Part shown: in pieces, positions 18,525 to 27,136 of the stretch
Layout of the letters: each line of letters begins with the position of its first letter
How positions within the stretch are numbered: the first letter of the stretch is position 1
Translations under genes and position numbers: made by a program
Assembly: GCA_007130825.1 (NCBI GenBank)
Contig: SLRT01000044.1
Coordinates: 1-32,704 of the forward strand
Direction: 5' to 3'
Length of the DNA: 32,704 bases
Origin: Syntrophomonadaceae bacterium
Lineage (GTDB): Bacteria; Bacillota; Dethiobacteria; DTU022
Notes under the pieces: model-generated
Told to the model about the DNA's origin: nothing
The model's database searches: none
Seen by the model: only the letters and a program-made list of their open reading frames with translations

Positions 18525-19568
18525 TCATTCATCTTCCTGGTAAACTGGGCTTCGCTTAATTAGGTCAAGAATTCCCCTGATTATTCCGGCTACCGGTACT
18601 GCTAAAATCATCCCCAGCAAACCGGCAAGGCTCCCGCCGGCAAGTATGGCCACAATTATTGTAATAGGCCTTAGTTTAATGAACCGCCCGAGAACTACCG
18701 GGGCCAAAAACATACCATCAACAACCTGTATTGCAATATAAACCAATATTATCAGGAGTGGGGACGGGGTCATTGGTGAAAAACTTAATAATACCGCTGG
18801 AACGGCAGCAATGTAAGGTCCGATATAGAGGATAAAATTAAATATTCCGGCAATCAGCCCCAAGAACAGAGCATGAGGCATGCCTATTATCAAAAGAATA
18901 ACTCCGGTTATTACCCCGACTATAAAACAGCGGATCAGTGAACCGCGGATAAAAGTCCCCACATTTAAGTCTACAACCGCTATAAGTTCTTTAACAAGCG
19001 GCCTTTTATTTACAGGCACCAAATCCACCAGTTGTTCTCTTACTAAATGAAAATCATAGAGCAGATAAAAAACAAGGAAAAGAATAAGAAAAAAATCGAC
19101 TGCACCGATGATGAGCGAAAGAGAAGCTTCCGCAAGGTATTCAAGCCCATGGTAAATGTTATCGGACAGGCCCATCAAGTAACTTCTGAGCTCTTCTTCG
19201 ACTTCAAAAATAATTACCTGCTGGGTTAGCCATGAAATATAGTCTTGGAAACGGGCCAGATAATGCGGGAACCTATCTGCCAATTCGCTGGCTTCAAAGT
19301 ATATAACCGGCACGAGCAAGCTTATTATAAATACACAAAACAATAAAAAGGTTAGAAAAGTTATAGCAGTTGCAAGACCATGGCTTACATTAAAACGAGC
19401 TTTCAAATAGTGGAGCAGCGGAGATAATATATATACAATCAAAATGCTGACCAGGAGAAGTGCAACAACCCAGGAAATGCTTTCCAACAGCCAGATTGCC
19501 CCGACCAATAATAAGAACAAAACAACAAGTCGAAATGCAAAAGCCCACTGTTTCTCCAATTTCTTCAC
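18525..19568 (-). CDS. AI-2E family transporter (UPF0118 permease)
   Basis: Multiple TM segments; IAGIFNFILYIGPYIAAVPAVLLSF and FLAPVVLGRFIKLRPITIIVAILAGGSLAGLLGMILAVPVAGI typical of the family. Confidence 0.88.
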   Translation of the reverse strand: MKKLEKQWAFAFRLVVLFLLLVGAIWLLESISWVVALLLVSILIVYILSPLLHYLKARFNVSHGLATAITFLTFLLFCVFIISLLVPVIYFEASELADRFPHYLARFQDYISWLTQQVIIFEVEEELRSYLMGLSDNIYHGLEYLAEASLSLIIGAVDFFLILFLVFYLLYDFHLVREQLVDLVPVNKRPLVKELIAVVDLNVGTFIRGSLIRCFIVGVITGVILLIIGMPHALFLGLIAGIFNFILYIGPYIAAVPAVLLSFSPMTPSPLLIILVYIAIQVVDGMFLAPVVLGRFIKLRPITIIVAILAGGSLAGLLGMILAVPVAGIIRGILDLIKRSPVYQEDE

Positions 19569-19586
19569 CTTTCTGATTACCCAATG

Positions 19587-20654
19587 TTAGCTGCGAAACC
19601 TGAAAAATAAAACATCGCCATCTTGCACGGGGTAATCCCGACCTTCAACACGACTCAGACCTTTTTCACGGGCACGGGCAGGACTACCCTCAGCAAGCAA
19701 TAAATCCCAGGCGAGCACCTCTACATTAATAAAACCACGCTCCATGTCCGTATGCACTTTACCGGCAGCCTCCACCGCCCGAATACCGGCGGGAACTACC
19801 CAGGCACGGGCCTCATCGCCTTTAACCGTATAGAAAGTCGCTAATTCCAGGTGATTATAGCACGCTTGTAAAAGCTTTTCAGTGCGGCTCTGCTTTATAC
19901 CGTATGCTTCCAGAAAAGTAGCCCTTTCCTCTGCGGGCAATTCTATGAGCTCTGCTTCTAGGCGTGCGCATACCGCGATAACCGGGCTTCCGGCGGGAAA
20001 AAAAGAGCTGTCAGCATCAAGAAATAAGTCTTCGCTGAGGTTATATACATAAATCATTTCTTTGCGGGTGAGTAAAGAAAGCTGATCTAAAACAAGTTTC
20101 TCTTCAGGGGAAAAATGCAAGTCTCGAAGTGATGCACCCCGGTTCAGGTATTCATCTAACCGGTCAATCAGGTCCAGCTCAAACTGTGCTGTTTTATCAC
20201 CACTTTTTAATTTTGGTTCGACTTTCTGGCGCCTTCTGGCCAAGACCTCTAAGTCAGCCAGATTTAATTCGAGGTTTACTGTTTCCAATCGGGAAAGGGG
20301 TGTGGTCCCATTATCAGACAATTGTTCAAAACCGGCCACCACGTGAATTAGTAAATCAACGCTTCTCAAGTGACCTAAAAATTGATTACCAAGCCCTTCA
20401 CCTCTGCTGGCTCCTTTAACAAGACCAGCCACATCAGTTATTTCTATTGTCGCCGGAGTGATCTTCTCTGAATTGCAAAGCTCGCCCAGCTCAAACAACC
20501 GTTGATCAGGCAGGGGGACTACTGCTTTATTGGGATCAATGGTTGAAAACGGATATTTTTCTATCGTCACATCGAGCGCCGTCAGAGCTTTAAACATTGT
20601 CGATTTACCGGCATTCGGCAAACCGACAATACCGCAACTCCAGGCCATATACAT
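19587..20654 (-). CDS. ychF: Obg-like GTPase/ATPase YchF
   Basis: SCGIVGLPNAGKSTMFKALT; EITDVAGLVKGASRGEGLGNQFLGHLR; C-term DMERGFINVEVLAW...REKGLSRVEGRDYPVQDGDVLFFRF. Confidence 0.96.
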   Translation of the reverse strand: MYMAWSCGIVGLPNAGKSTMFKALTALDVTIEKYPFSTIDPNKAVVPLPDQRLFELGELCNSEKITPATIEITDVAGLVKGASRGEGLGNQFLGHLRSVDLLIHVVAGFEQLSDNGTTPLSRLETVNLELNLADLEVLARRRQKVEPKLKSGDKTAQFELDLIDRLDEYLNRGASLRDLHFSPEEKLVLDQLSLLTRKEMIYVYNLSEDLFLDADSSFFPAGSPVIAVCARLEAELIELPAEERATFLEAYGIKQSRTEKLLQACYNHLELATFYTVKGDEARAWVVPAGIRAVEAAGKVHTDMERGFINVEVLAWDLLLAEGSPARAREKGLSRVEGRDYPVQDGDVLFFRFRS

Positions 20655-20664
20655 ACCTCCCTGC

Positions 20665-20880
20665 TTAATCTAATTCCGGATCACCTCCGGATTCGGAATA
20701 GACGCTCTTGATGCGGCGCTCAAAACGAGATCGAGGCATTAAAACACTGCGGCCACAATTTATACATTTTATACGAAAATCCATTCCTATTCTGATAATC
20801 CGCCAGCAGTTAGTACCACAAGGGTGTCCTTTTTTCATTCGGACCAGTTGACCAACCCGGTACTCGTTCATGGACACCAA
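20665..20880 (-). CDS. DUF951 family protein
   Basis: YRVGQLVRMKKGHPCGTNCWRIIRIGMDFRIKCINCGRSVLMPRSRFERRIK; adjacent to ychF. Confidence 0.9.
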   Translation of the reverse strand: MVSMNEYRVGQLVRMKKGHPCGTNCWRIIRIGMDFRIKCINCGRSVLMPRSRFERRIKSVYSESGGDPELD

Positions 20881-20890
20881 TCACCGGCCT

Positions 20891-21538
20891 TTATAAATCC
20901 TCAAGAATATTACGGACCTGCCCAAAAACATCTTCTATATTCTGATTGCCGTCGATAGAACTAAGCAGTCCTTTGCCTTGATAAAATTTAATTAGAGGCT
21001 CAGTTTGTTTTTTATAAACTTCAAGCCTTTCCTTAACAGTTGCAAGAGAATCGTCTTCCCGCTGATAAAGATCTCCACCACATTGATCGCAGACATTACG
21101 TACTTGTGGCGGTTTATACTTTATATGATAGTTGGCACCACAATTACTGCATACTCTTCTTCCGGTTAAACGCTCTATGAGCTCATTTTCTTCGACTTCG
21201 ATCAACAAAACCCGATCAATTTTAGCTCCAATGTCCGGCAAAACTTGATCCAGAAAAACAGCCTGATCAACTGTCCGTGGAAAACCGTCAAGGAGAGCAC
21301 CGTTTGCACAATCCGGTTTCATTAAACGGTCCCTGACAATTTCGACTACTAAATTGTCAGGCACTAATTGTCCCTGATCCATATATTCACGTGCATTGCG
21401 GCCCATTGAGGTTTCCTCTTTAACCGCTTTTCTTAAAATATCGCCGGTGGAAATGTAAACAAGATTATACTTTTGAGCAATTTCTTCTGCCTGAGTACCC
21501 TTGCCCGCTCCTGGTGGTCCTAAAAGAATTATGAGCAT
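20891..21538 (-). CDS. adk: Adenylate kinase with Cys4 zinc-binding lid
   Basis: MLIILLGPPGAGKGTQAEEIAQKY; LLDGFPRTVDQA; lid CSNCGANYHIKYKPPQVRNVCDQCGGDLYQREDD; supplied ORF extends to 21685 without resembling adk. Confidence 0.93.
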   Translation of the reverse strand: MLIILLGPPGAGKGTQAEEIAQKYNLVYISTGDILRKAVKEETSMGRNAREYMDQGQLVPDNLVVEIVRDRLMKPDCANGALLDGFPRTVDQAVFLDQVLPDIGAKIDRVLLIEVEENELIERLTGRRVCSNCGANYHIKYKPPQVRNVCDQCGGDLYQREDDSLATVKERLEVYKKQTEPLIKFYQGKGLLSSIDGNQNIEDVFGQVRNILEDL

Positions 21539-21739
21539 ATCAATACCTCGCTTTTCAAGTCTTGCCTGATCCTGCATACTATGTGAAAATAAACTATTCT
21601 TCTTATGGTTCCAAATTCCTGCCGGACAAAATAAAATCGCACAATATATTTTGCTTTTATTAAGAAGCAAACTGCCAGGTAACAAACGTTTCAGATTGCA
21701 CCAATTTAAACTTTGACCTGCCGGTGGAGAACATAATCA

Positions 21740-21783
21740 TTTTATTAAAATCAGGAAGCACGGAAAAACATGCTTCCTGATTT
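21740..21783 (-). terminator. Terminator-like hairpin downstream of the bactofilin gene
   Basis: AAATCAGGAAGCA(21748-21760)/TGCTTCCTGATTT(21771-21783): 13-bp perfect stem; on minus strand followed by TTAATAAAA. Confidence 0.65.
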
Positions 21784-21834
21784 AGCTCTGATTTAGCGGG
21801 TTAATAACTGGTTGCTGCCTGCAACAGCCGGTTT

Positions 21835-22329
21835 TTACAAGGTTTTGTCCGCTTTATCTTTTGCGACCGTTGATGCAGGTTCACTGGCTGCGCCCCACCG
21901 CTTGCTCTTATCTTGGGCTTCTGAAACTGCCGGTTCTTGGCTTTTTTCACTCATAACCGAAGAGCCACTTTCTTTTTCTTTGTGTTTCATTTCCATGGTT
22001 CCGGAAAAAACGGCTCCTTCCTCAATGACCAAAGAATTTGCTTTAAATGTACCGATAGCCGTCCCCGTCCTTTTAAGCTCCAGCTTTCCTTGTGCTTCAA
22101 GAACTCCTTCGTAATGGCCGGCTATCGTTATATTGCGAGCCTTAACCTCTACAGCAACCCGGCCGCCTTCCCCGACTATAACATCTCCCTTGTTTGATAT
22201 GTTTCCTTCGGCTTCACCGTCAATGCGAATCAAACCTTTCCCATTGATGGTGCCATTAAAAAAGGTTTCTTTGCCTATTATTGTATTAACCTTATCTGCC
22301 GGTATTTCTACACTCTCCTTTTTAAACAA
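21835..22329 (-). CDS. Bactofilin (polymer-forming cytoskeletal protein)
   Basis: NTIIGKETFFNGTINGKGLIRIDGEAEGNISNKGDVIVGEGGRVAVEVKARNITIAGHYEGVLEAQGKLELKRTGTAIGTFKANSLVIEEGAVFSGTM beta-helix repeat pattern. Confidence 0.92.
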   Translation of the reverse strand: MFKKESVEIPADKVNTIIGKETFFNGTINGKGLIRIDGEAEGNISNKGDVIVGEGGRVAVEVKARNITIAGHYEGVLEAQGKLELKRTGTAIGTFKANSLVIEEGAVFSGTMEMKHKEKESGSSVMSEKSQEPAVSEAQDKSKRWGAASEPASTVAKDKADKTL

Positions 22330-22344
22330 AGCTATATCCTCCTT

Positions 22345-23343
22345 TTATTCTTTCTTTTTCAGATATCGTTCTGGATTAACAGTCGAACCTTCATAATGCA
22401 CCTCATAATGAAGATGTGTTCCCGTAGTTCGACCGGTCCTGCCCATATAACCGATAGTTTGACCCTGCTCAACTTCATCTCCGGCATTAACGGTAAAACT
22501 CGATAGATGCGCATAATATGTTTCGTATTCGTTGGGGTGATCAATAATTATTAAGTTGCCGAAAGCCCCGCGATACCCGGAAAAAGTAACTATCCCATCG
22601 GCTGTGGCCCTGATCGGCGATCCGTGAGAACCGACTATATCAACCCCCCGGTGAAACTGGGTACCAGAGCGGTAAGGAATCGCTCTCACCCCATAACCGG
22701 AAGAAATACGCCCCCGCGCCGGCCAGAGTGCAGGCTCGGCCGAAATATTTTTCGCGTACTCGCCAAGGGTATCCAGCGTGTCAGAATGTTCAGGGACAAC
22801 ATTTTTGAGAAGTTCAATATTTCCAGCAGTCCTTTCCAGAATGCCACCCGAAGGTAACCGGTTATTGTAAACACGCTCATTTTCAAGGGGCCCAAACTGA
22901 TCAAATGTATGTGGATTTGAGTTTATATAACCGTAGGATCCTGGATTTGATGGGTTTTGCGTGGATTGATCATCTAAAAGCTCATCTATTTCTGTTTCCA
23001 GCTCGAGTTTTTCGGTAACAACTTCAATTAATTTGTCAACATCATGTATTTGTTCCTTCATTTTTTCGGTTTCAACAGCTAACGAATCAATTTCTTCTTG
23101 TTGAGCCCTGTTTAACTGCCTGAGAGCCTGGGCTTCTCTTGCTTCCGCAGCAGTCTCAAGATAAGCATAGCCAAGCATACTGAAGCCCGCAACTCCGAGC
23201 ACCAGCAGGGCAACAGCTATTTGTACGACATAAAGAGGAAGCCGCAAGCTAAAAGTAGCCTCTTCTGAATGGGGAACAATCATAATTGTAAAACAGCGCT
23301 TTTGCTTCTTAGTTGTCATTATTGTCCAGTACCCTTTCAACAA
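22345..23343 (-). CDS. Membrane-anchored, coiled-coil M23 metallopeptidase (start could also be ATG at 23319)
   Basis: TQFHRGVDIVGSHGSPIRATADGIVTFSGYRGAFGNLIIIDHPNEYETYYAHLS...GYMGRTGRTTGTHLHYEVHYEG; N-terminal TM and coiled coil. Confidence 0.9.
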   Translation of the reverse strand: MLKGYWTIMTTKKQKRCFTIMIVPHSEEATFSLRLPLYVVQIAVALLVLGVAGFSMLGYAYLETAAEAREAQALRQLNRAQQEEIDSLAVETEKMKEQIHDVDKLIEVVTEKLELETEIDELLDDQSTQNPSNPGSYGYINSNPHTFDQFGPLENERVYNNRLPSGGILERTAGNIELLKNVVPEHSDTLDTLGEYAKNISAEPALWPARGRISSGYGVRAIPYRSGTQFHRGVDIVGSHGSPIRATADGIVTFSGYRGAFGNLIIIDHPNEYETYYAHLSSFTVNAGDEVEQGQTIGYMGRTGRTTGTHLHYEVHYEGSTVNPERYLKKKE

Positions 23344-23355
23344 GACCCTTGAGCT

Positions 23356-23451
23356 AAAAAAAACGGGTAAAATTAAAATACCATTACTGGCATCATATCC
23401 CGTTCCTGTACATTTTCGTTTGTATTATAACACATATAGTCTAACCAGCAA
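23356..23451 (-). promoter_or_regulatory. Promoter plus leader with terminator/attenuator-like hairpin upstream of the M23 gene
   Basis: TTGCTG (23446-23451) - 16 bp - TATAAT (23424-23429); leader AACGGG...AUGCCA GUAA UGGUAU...CCCGUU followed by T8 (23356-23363). Confidence 0.55.
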
Positions 23452-23692
23452 ACACGCAGAAAACAGCGCCGAACGCCGGACCTGTTATCTTAGCGTCATG
23501 TCTGCTGTTCTAGTGCATCGGCCCCAGCCATTTTACATTACCCCTTAACTGTCCAGACCAGCGCCTTAAAGTTAAGCTTGAAAATGATTCCCTCAAAATG
23601 CCTTAACACTTATGGCTTCCGAGAGCGGTTATAAAGATCTTGCTAAATTTACGCATGATTTCTGGATTAAGGAACTACAGCAGACTCATGCA

Positions 23693-23708
23693 GGTTTCAC
23701 GTGAAACA
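23693..23708. promoter_or_regulatory. parS: parS centromere-like ParB-binding site
   Basis: GGTTTCACGTGAAACA, 15/16 match to TGTTTCACGTGAAACA, 5 bp beyond the parB stop codon. Confidence 0.9.
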
Positions 23709-23713
23709 ATCAG

Positions 23714-24583
23714 CTAGATCCCTTCCGGTAAAAGCTTGGAAACCAGTCGTTCAAGGTCTTCTTCTCCATAATAAAATATTTCTATTATGCCGCCGTTTTT
23801 ACCCGGCCTGATCCTTACCTTTGTTCCCAGGCTGCGCTGTATTTGTAGTTGTATCTCAGCTTGTAGCGGATCATTTTCTATCTCTTGGTCCCGGTCCTCT
23901 TCTTTCTTCTTATCTCCCCTGGCACTGATATTAGTTGCCATTTTTTCGGCTTCACGGGCAGAAAGCCCTTTTTGCATAATTAGAGTGGCGGTCTCTTGCT
24001 GCTTGTCAGGATCACTGATAGCCAAAAGCGGACGAGCTTGGCCCGGCGTCATTTCGTGCCTGGCCAGTGATTCCAGTACTTTGTCCGGCAAAGAAAGCAA
24101 TCTAACACTGTTGGCAATCGACGGGCGGCTGCGCCCAATACGATGGGCCAATTCCTCCTGGGTATAATTATATTCCTGCATCAGCCTTCGGTAAGCCATT
24201 GCCTCCTCAACCGGGTTAAGATCCTCTCTTTGCAGGTTTTCAATTAAGGCTACTTCTAACATCGTCTTTCTGTCAACAGGTTTGACCACAGCGGGCACAG
24301 CGCTCAAACCGGCCAAGCGTGCTGCCCGACAGCGTCGTTCTCCCACCACTAAAGTGAAGCTGTCACCATCTTCTTCTGGTGAAACAACAACAGCCTGCAG
24401 CACACCGTGTTCCCTAATCGAAGCAGCCAGTTCTTTTAGCTTTTCATCATTGAACTCGCTTCGCGGTTGAAAGGGGTTCGGTTTGATCCGTTCCAGTGAT
24501 ATTTCACTGGTTTCCACCGAGCTCTCCATAACCTCCGGAATTAATGCTCCCAGTCCCTTACCCAAACGTTTCTTTTCACTCAT
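23714..24583 (-). CDS. parB: Chromosome partitioning protein ParB/Spo0J
   Basis: KKRLGKGLGALIPE; ISLERIKPNPFQPRSEFNDEKLKELAASIREHGVLQAVVV; VVGERRCRAARLAGL; IENLQREDLNPVEEAMAYRRL. Confidence 0.95.
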   Translation of the reverse strand: MSEKKRLGKGLGALIPEVMESSVETSEISLERIKPNPFQPRSEFNDEKLKELAASIREHGVLQAVVVSPEEDGDSFTLVVGERRCRAARLAGLSAVPAVVKPVDRKTMLEVALIENLQREDLNPVEEAMAYRRLMQEYNYTQEELAHRIGRSRPSIANSVRLLSLPDKVLESLARHEMTPGQARPLLAISDPDKQQETATLIMQKGLSAREAEKMATNISARGDKKKEEDRDQEIENDPLQAEIQLQIQRSLGTKVRIRPGKNGGIIEIFYYGEEDLERLVSKLLPEGI

Positions 24584-25337
24584 TACCCAAAACCTCCCGG
24601 GCTAAAGAAAGATGGAGTGATGCCCCCTTGCTGCGTGGATCATATTCCAGTATATGCTGACCATAACTGGGCGCTTCACTTAAACGAATATTGCGTGGGA
24701 TAACCGTATTATAAACATAATGCTTAAAATAATTCCGTACCTCTTCGGCCACCTGCTCAGATAATTTAGTGCGTGTATCATACATGGTTAATACTACCCC
24801 TTCAATATTCAGGTTTTCGTTTAGATGCTTGCGAACAAGGTTGATGGTATTCATAAGCTGGCCCAAACCTTCCAGGGCATAGTATTCACATTGAATCGGA
24901 ATCATCACACCATGCGCCGCATTCAAAGCATTTAGAGTAAGCAAACCAAGAGATGGAGGACAATCAATAATTATAAAAGAGTACTCATCAACTAGCGGTT
25001 CCAGTGCCCGTTTTAGTTTTTCTTCACGCGAAACCATTGAAACCAGCTCTATTTCTGCACCAGCCAACTGTATTGTCGCCGGAGCAACCATTAGGTTGTC
25101 CCAACGGGTCGGCACTACTATTTTCTTTAACGACAAATCATCAATCAAAGAGTTATAGATACAATAGCGTATCTCCTGTTTTGCCAGGCCAACACCACTG
25201 GTTGCATTACCCTGGGGATCTATATCAAGAAGCAGGACCCTTGCCCCTCCCTTTGCCAGTGAAGCACTGAGATTAATTGCAGTCGTAGTTTTTCCGACGC
25301 CGCCTTTTTGATTCGCAAGAGCGATTACCCGCGCCAT
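24576..25337 (-). CDS. soj: Chromosome partitioning ATPase ParA/Soj
   Basis: MARVIALANQKGGVGKTTTAINLSASLA (deviant Walker A); YSFIIIDCPPSLGLLTLNAL. Confidence 0.96.
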   Translation of the reverse strand: MARVIALANQKGGVGKTTTAINLSASLAKGGARVLLLDIDPQGNATSGVGLAKQEIRYCIYNSLIDDLSLKKIVVPTRWDNLMVAPATIQLAGAEIELVSMVSREEKLKRALEPLVDEYSFIIIDCPPSLGLLTLNALNAAHGVMIPIQCEYYALEGLGQLMNTINLVRKHLNENLNIEGVVLTMYDTRTKLSEQVAEEVRNYFKHYVYNTVIPRNIRLSEAPSYGQHILEYDPRSKGASLHLSLAREVLGNE

Positions 25338-25431
25338 TATATGTCTCTCCTATTCATCACTGTTATCGTTTTCCTCTTCAGCTTCGTTGTCACTCAATAT
25401 TATTAGTCGCCGTTCAATGGGGCAATCCTTT

Positions 25432-26289
25432 TCAATTGTTATCCTGTTTCTTGTTTGATTGTAACATTTCCTTTGTCAGCCGTATATTCACTTCAATATA
25501 ATCAGACTCCACTGTTTCATCAACTTCAGGGTAAAATCCCGAACTCTGTATTACCGCCACTGCTTCCCGGATTGTATTTAAAACAATGCGCATGTCTCTG
25601 ATAATCGGTTTTGATCCCTTGATTTTTTCTTTGCCGTCCTTTTCTCCGTTAATCTTGTCAATTCTTTTCTCAGCCTGGCTCACCGTGAGGCCTCTTTGGC
25701 CTATTTCTTCAATAATTTTTAATTGCTGGCCTTCGGAATCAAGCCTGAGCAGAGCGCGAGCATGTCTTTCTGTCAACCCGTATTCCAGTAGTTTTGCCTG
25801 AACAGGTCCTGTCAGCTTGAGCAACCTGATTTTATTGGCGATAGTTGATTGGCTTTTTCCCAAGCGTTGAGCCAAAGTTTCCTGGGTAAAACTGAAGTTC
25901 TTCATCAAACTCACATAACCGCGGGCCTCTTCAATTATGCTCAGGTTCTCCCGCTGCAGATTTTCAATTAAAGCTGTTGTAGCCATGTCATTATCGGATA
26001 ATGTTTTTACTGCAGCCGATATTTTTTTCCAACCAAGCTTACGGCAGGCCAGATACCGCCGCTCCCCGACAACAATCTGATAACCATTTCCAACACGGCG
26101 CACGACTATCGGTTGAATCAAACCGGATGTTTTTATAGATTGGGCGAGTTCGTTAATTTTTTCTTTTGAAATATCCCGACGCGGCTGAAAAGGGTTTGAT
26201 TTAATTCGATCAAGATCAATGGCCAGAACTTTTTCTGTAGCCGGTTCTATTGCAGTCAACGAAATTTGTTCTTTGTGTTTTTCCGTCAT
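25432..26289 (-). CDS. noc: Second ParB-family protein, Noc-like nucleoid occlusion protein
   Basis: DLDRIKSNPFQPRRDISKEKINELAQSIKTSGLIQPIVVRRVGNGYQIVVGERRYLACRKLG; KSQSTIANKIRLLKL; between rsmG and soj as in Bacillus; ATG 26289 preceded by AAGGA. Confidence 0.85.
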   Translation of the reverse strand: MTEKHKEQISLTAIEPATEKVLAIDLDRIKSNPFQPRRDISKEKINELAQSIKTSGLIQPIVVRRVGNGYQIVVGERRYLACRKLGWKKISAAVKTLSDNDMATTALIENLQRENLSIIEEARGYVSLMKNFSFTQETLAQRLGKSQSTIANKIRLLKLTGPVQAKLLEYGLTERHARALLRLDSEGQQLKIIEEIGQRGLTVSQAEKRIDKINGEKDGKEKIKGSKPIIRDMRIVLNTIREAVAVIQSSGFYPEVDETVESDYIEVNIRLTKEMLQSNKKQDNN

Positions 26290-26390
26290 TACACCAACAT
26301 CCTTTTCAAAATTTCTTACCTTAATATTTTGACAGTATTCTACACTTTCCTTCAAGCATATGATTTGTTTATAAAAAATAATTGTCAGGT

Positions 26391-27113
26391 TTAATTAATA
26401 GGTTTACCAGCCGGCTTTCCACTTCTCCGCGGATACTTTGCAGGTGTGCTTTTAATCTTAATCAATTGATATAGTATTCTGTCTTCTCCGGACGGTAACT
26501 TGTAAAACCATACTTTATCTGCTTTGCCGCCGCAAACATCAATTGCCTTTTCCGCTTCTGCAACTTCTTGCTCGCCCCGCGGCCCTTTATAAAACAAAAC
26601 CCTCCCTCCAACTTTTGCCAGCGGAAGCATAATTTCTGCCAGAACTGCAGCTTCAGCAACAGCTTTACTTAAAACGAGGTCGTATTTTCCCCGGTAATAC
26701 TTATTCTGCCCATAATCTTCTGCTCTACCGTTAAGCATATATACGCGCTCAAGGCCGAGTTTCCCGACTGTCTCTTTTAAAAAATTAATTTTACGCTTGT
26801 TGGAATCCATTAGATATATTATTATTTCAGGCTTACATATTTTTAGCGGAATTCCCGGCAATCCGCCTCCGCTGCCCAGATCAAGGATTTCGCTTTCGGG
26901 GGTAAAAGCGGTTACTTGCAAAGGATATAGCGAATCATATATTTGTTTTTCGATTATTCCTTCCGCAGTCTTTTCTCCTGTTAGTCTTTGTCTCTGCAAT
27001 CCATCCAATAACATTATGGTGTATAGAGTTAGTTGCTCCACCTGGGAAGTTTTAACTTCAAGCTTGAGATTTTTGAGCATTTTCTCCGTTATAACTTTCA
27101 CGTGTCCGGACAT
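26391..27113 (-). CDS. rsmG: 16S rRNA (guanine-N7) methyltransferase RsmG/GidB (start inferred at MSGHVKV)
   Basis: ILDLGSGGGLPGIPLKICKPEIIIYLMDSNKRKINFLKETVGKLGL; DLVLSKAVAEAAVLAE. Confidence 0.92.
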   Translation of the reverse strand: MSGHVKVITEKMLKNLKLEVKTSQVEQLTLYTIMLLDGLQRQRLTGEKTAEGIIEKQIYDSLYPLQVTAFTPESEILDLGSGGGLPGIPLKICKPEIIIYLMDSNKRKINFLKETVGKLGLERVYMLNGRAEDYGQNKYYRGKYDLVLSKAVAEAAVLAEIMLPLAKVGGRVLFYKGPRGEQEVAEAEKAIDVCGGKADKVWFYKLPSGEDRILYQLIKIKSTPAKYPRRSGKPAGKPIN

Positions 27114-27136
27114 TATAACCCCATTTCTCAAATCCA

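Noticed and set aside
25020-25035. parS-like ttcttcacgcgaaacc inside soj
   Set aside because: Only 12/16 to consensus and lacks the CACGTG core; likely chance
27100-27115. TTTCACGTG in the rsmG 5' region as parS
   Set aside because: Only one half-site matches; the right arm (tccgg) does not
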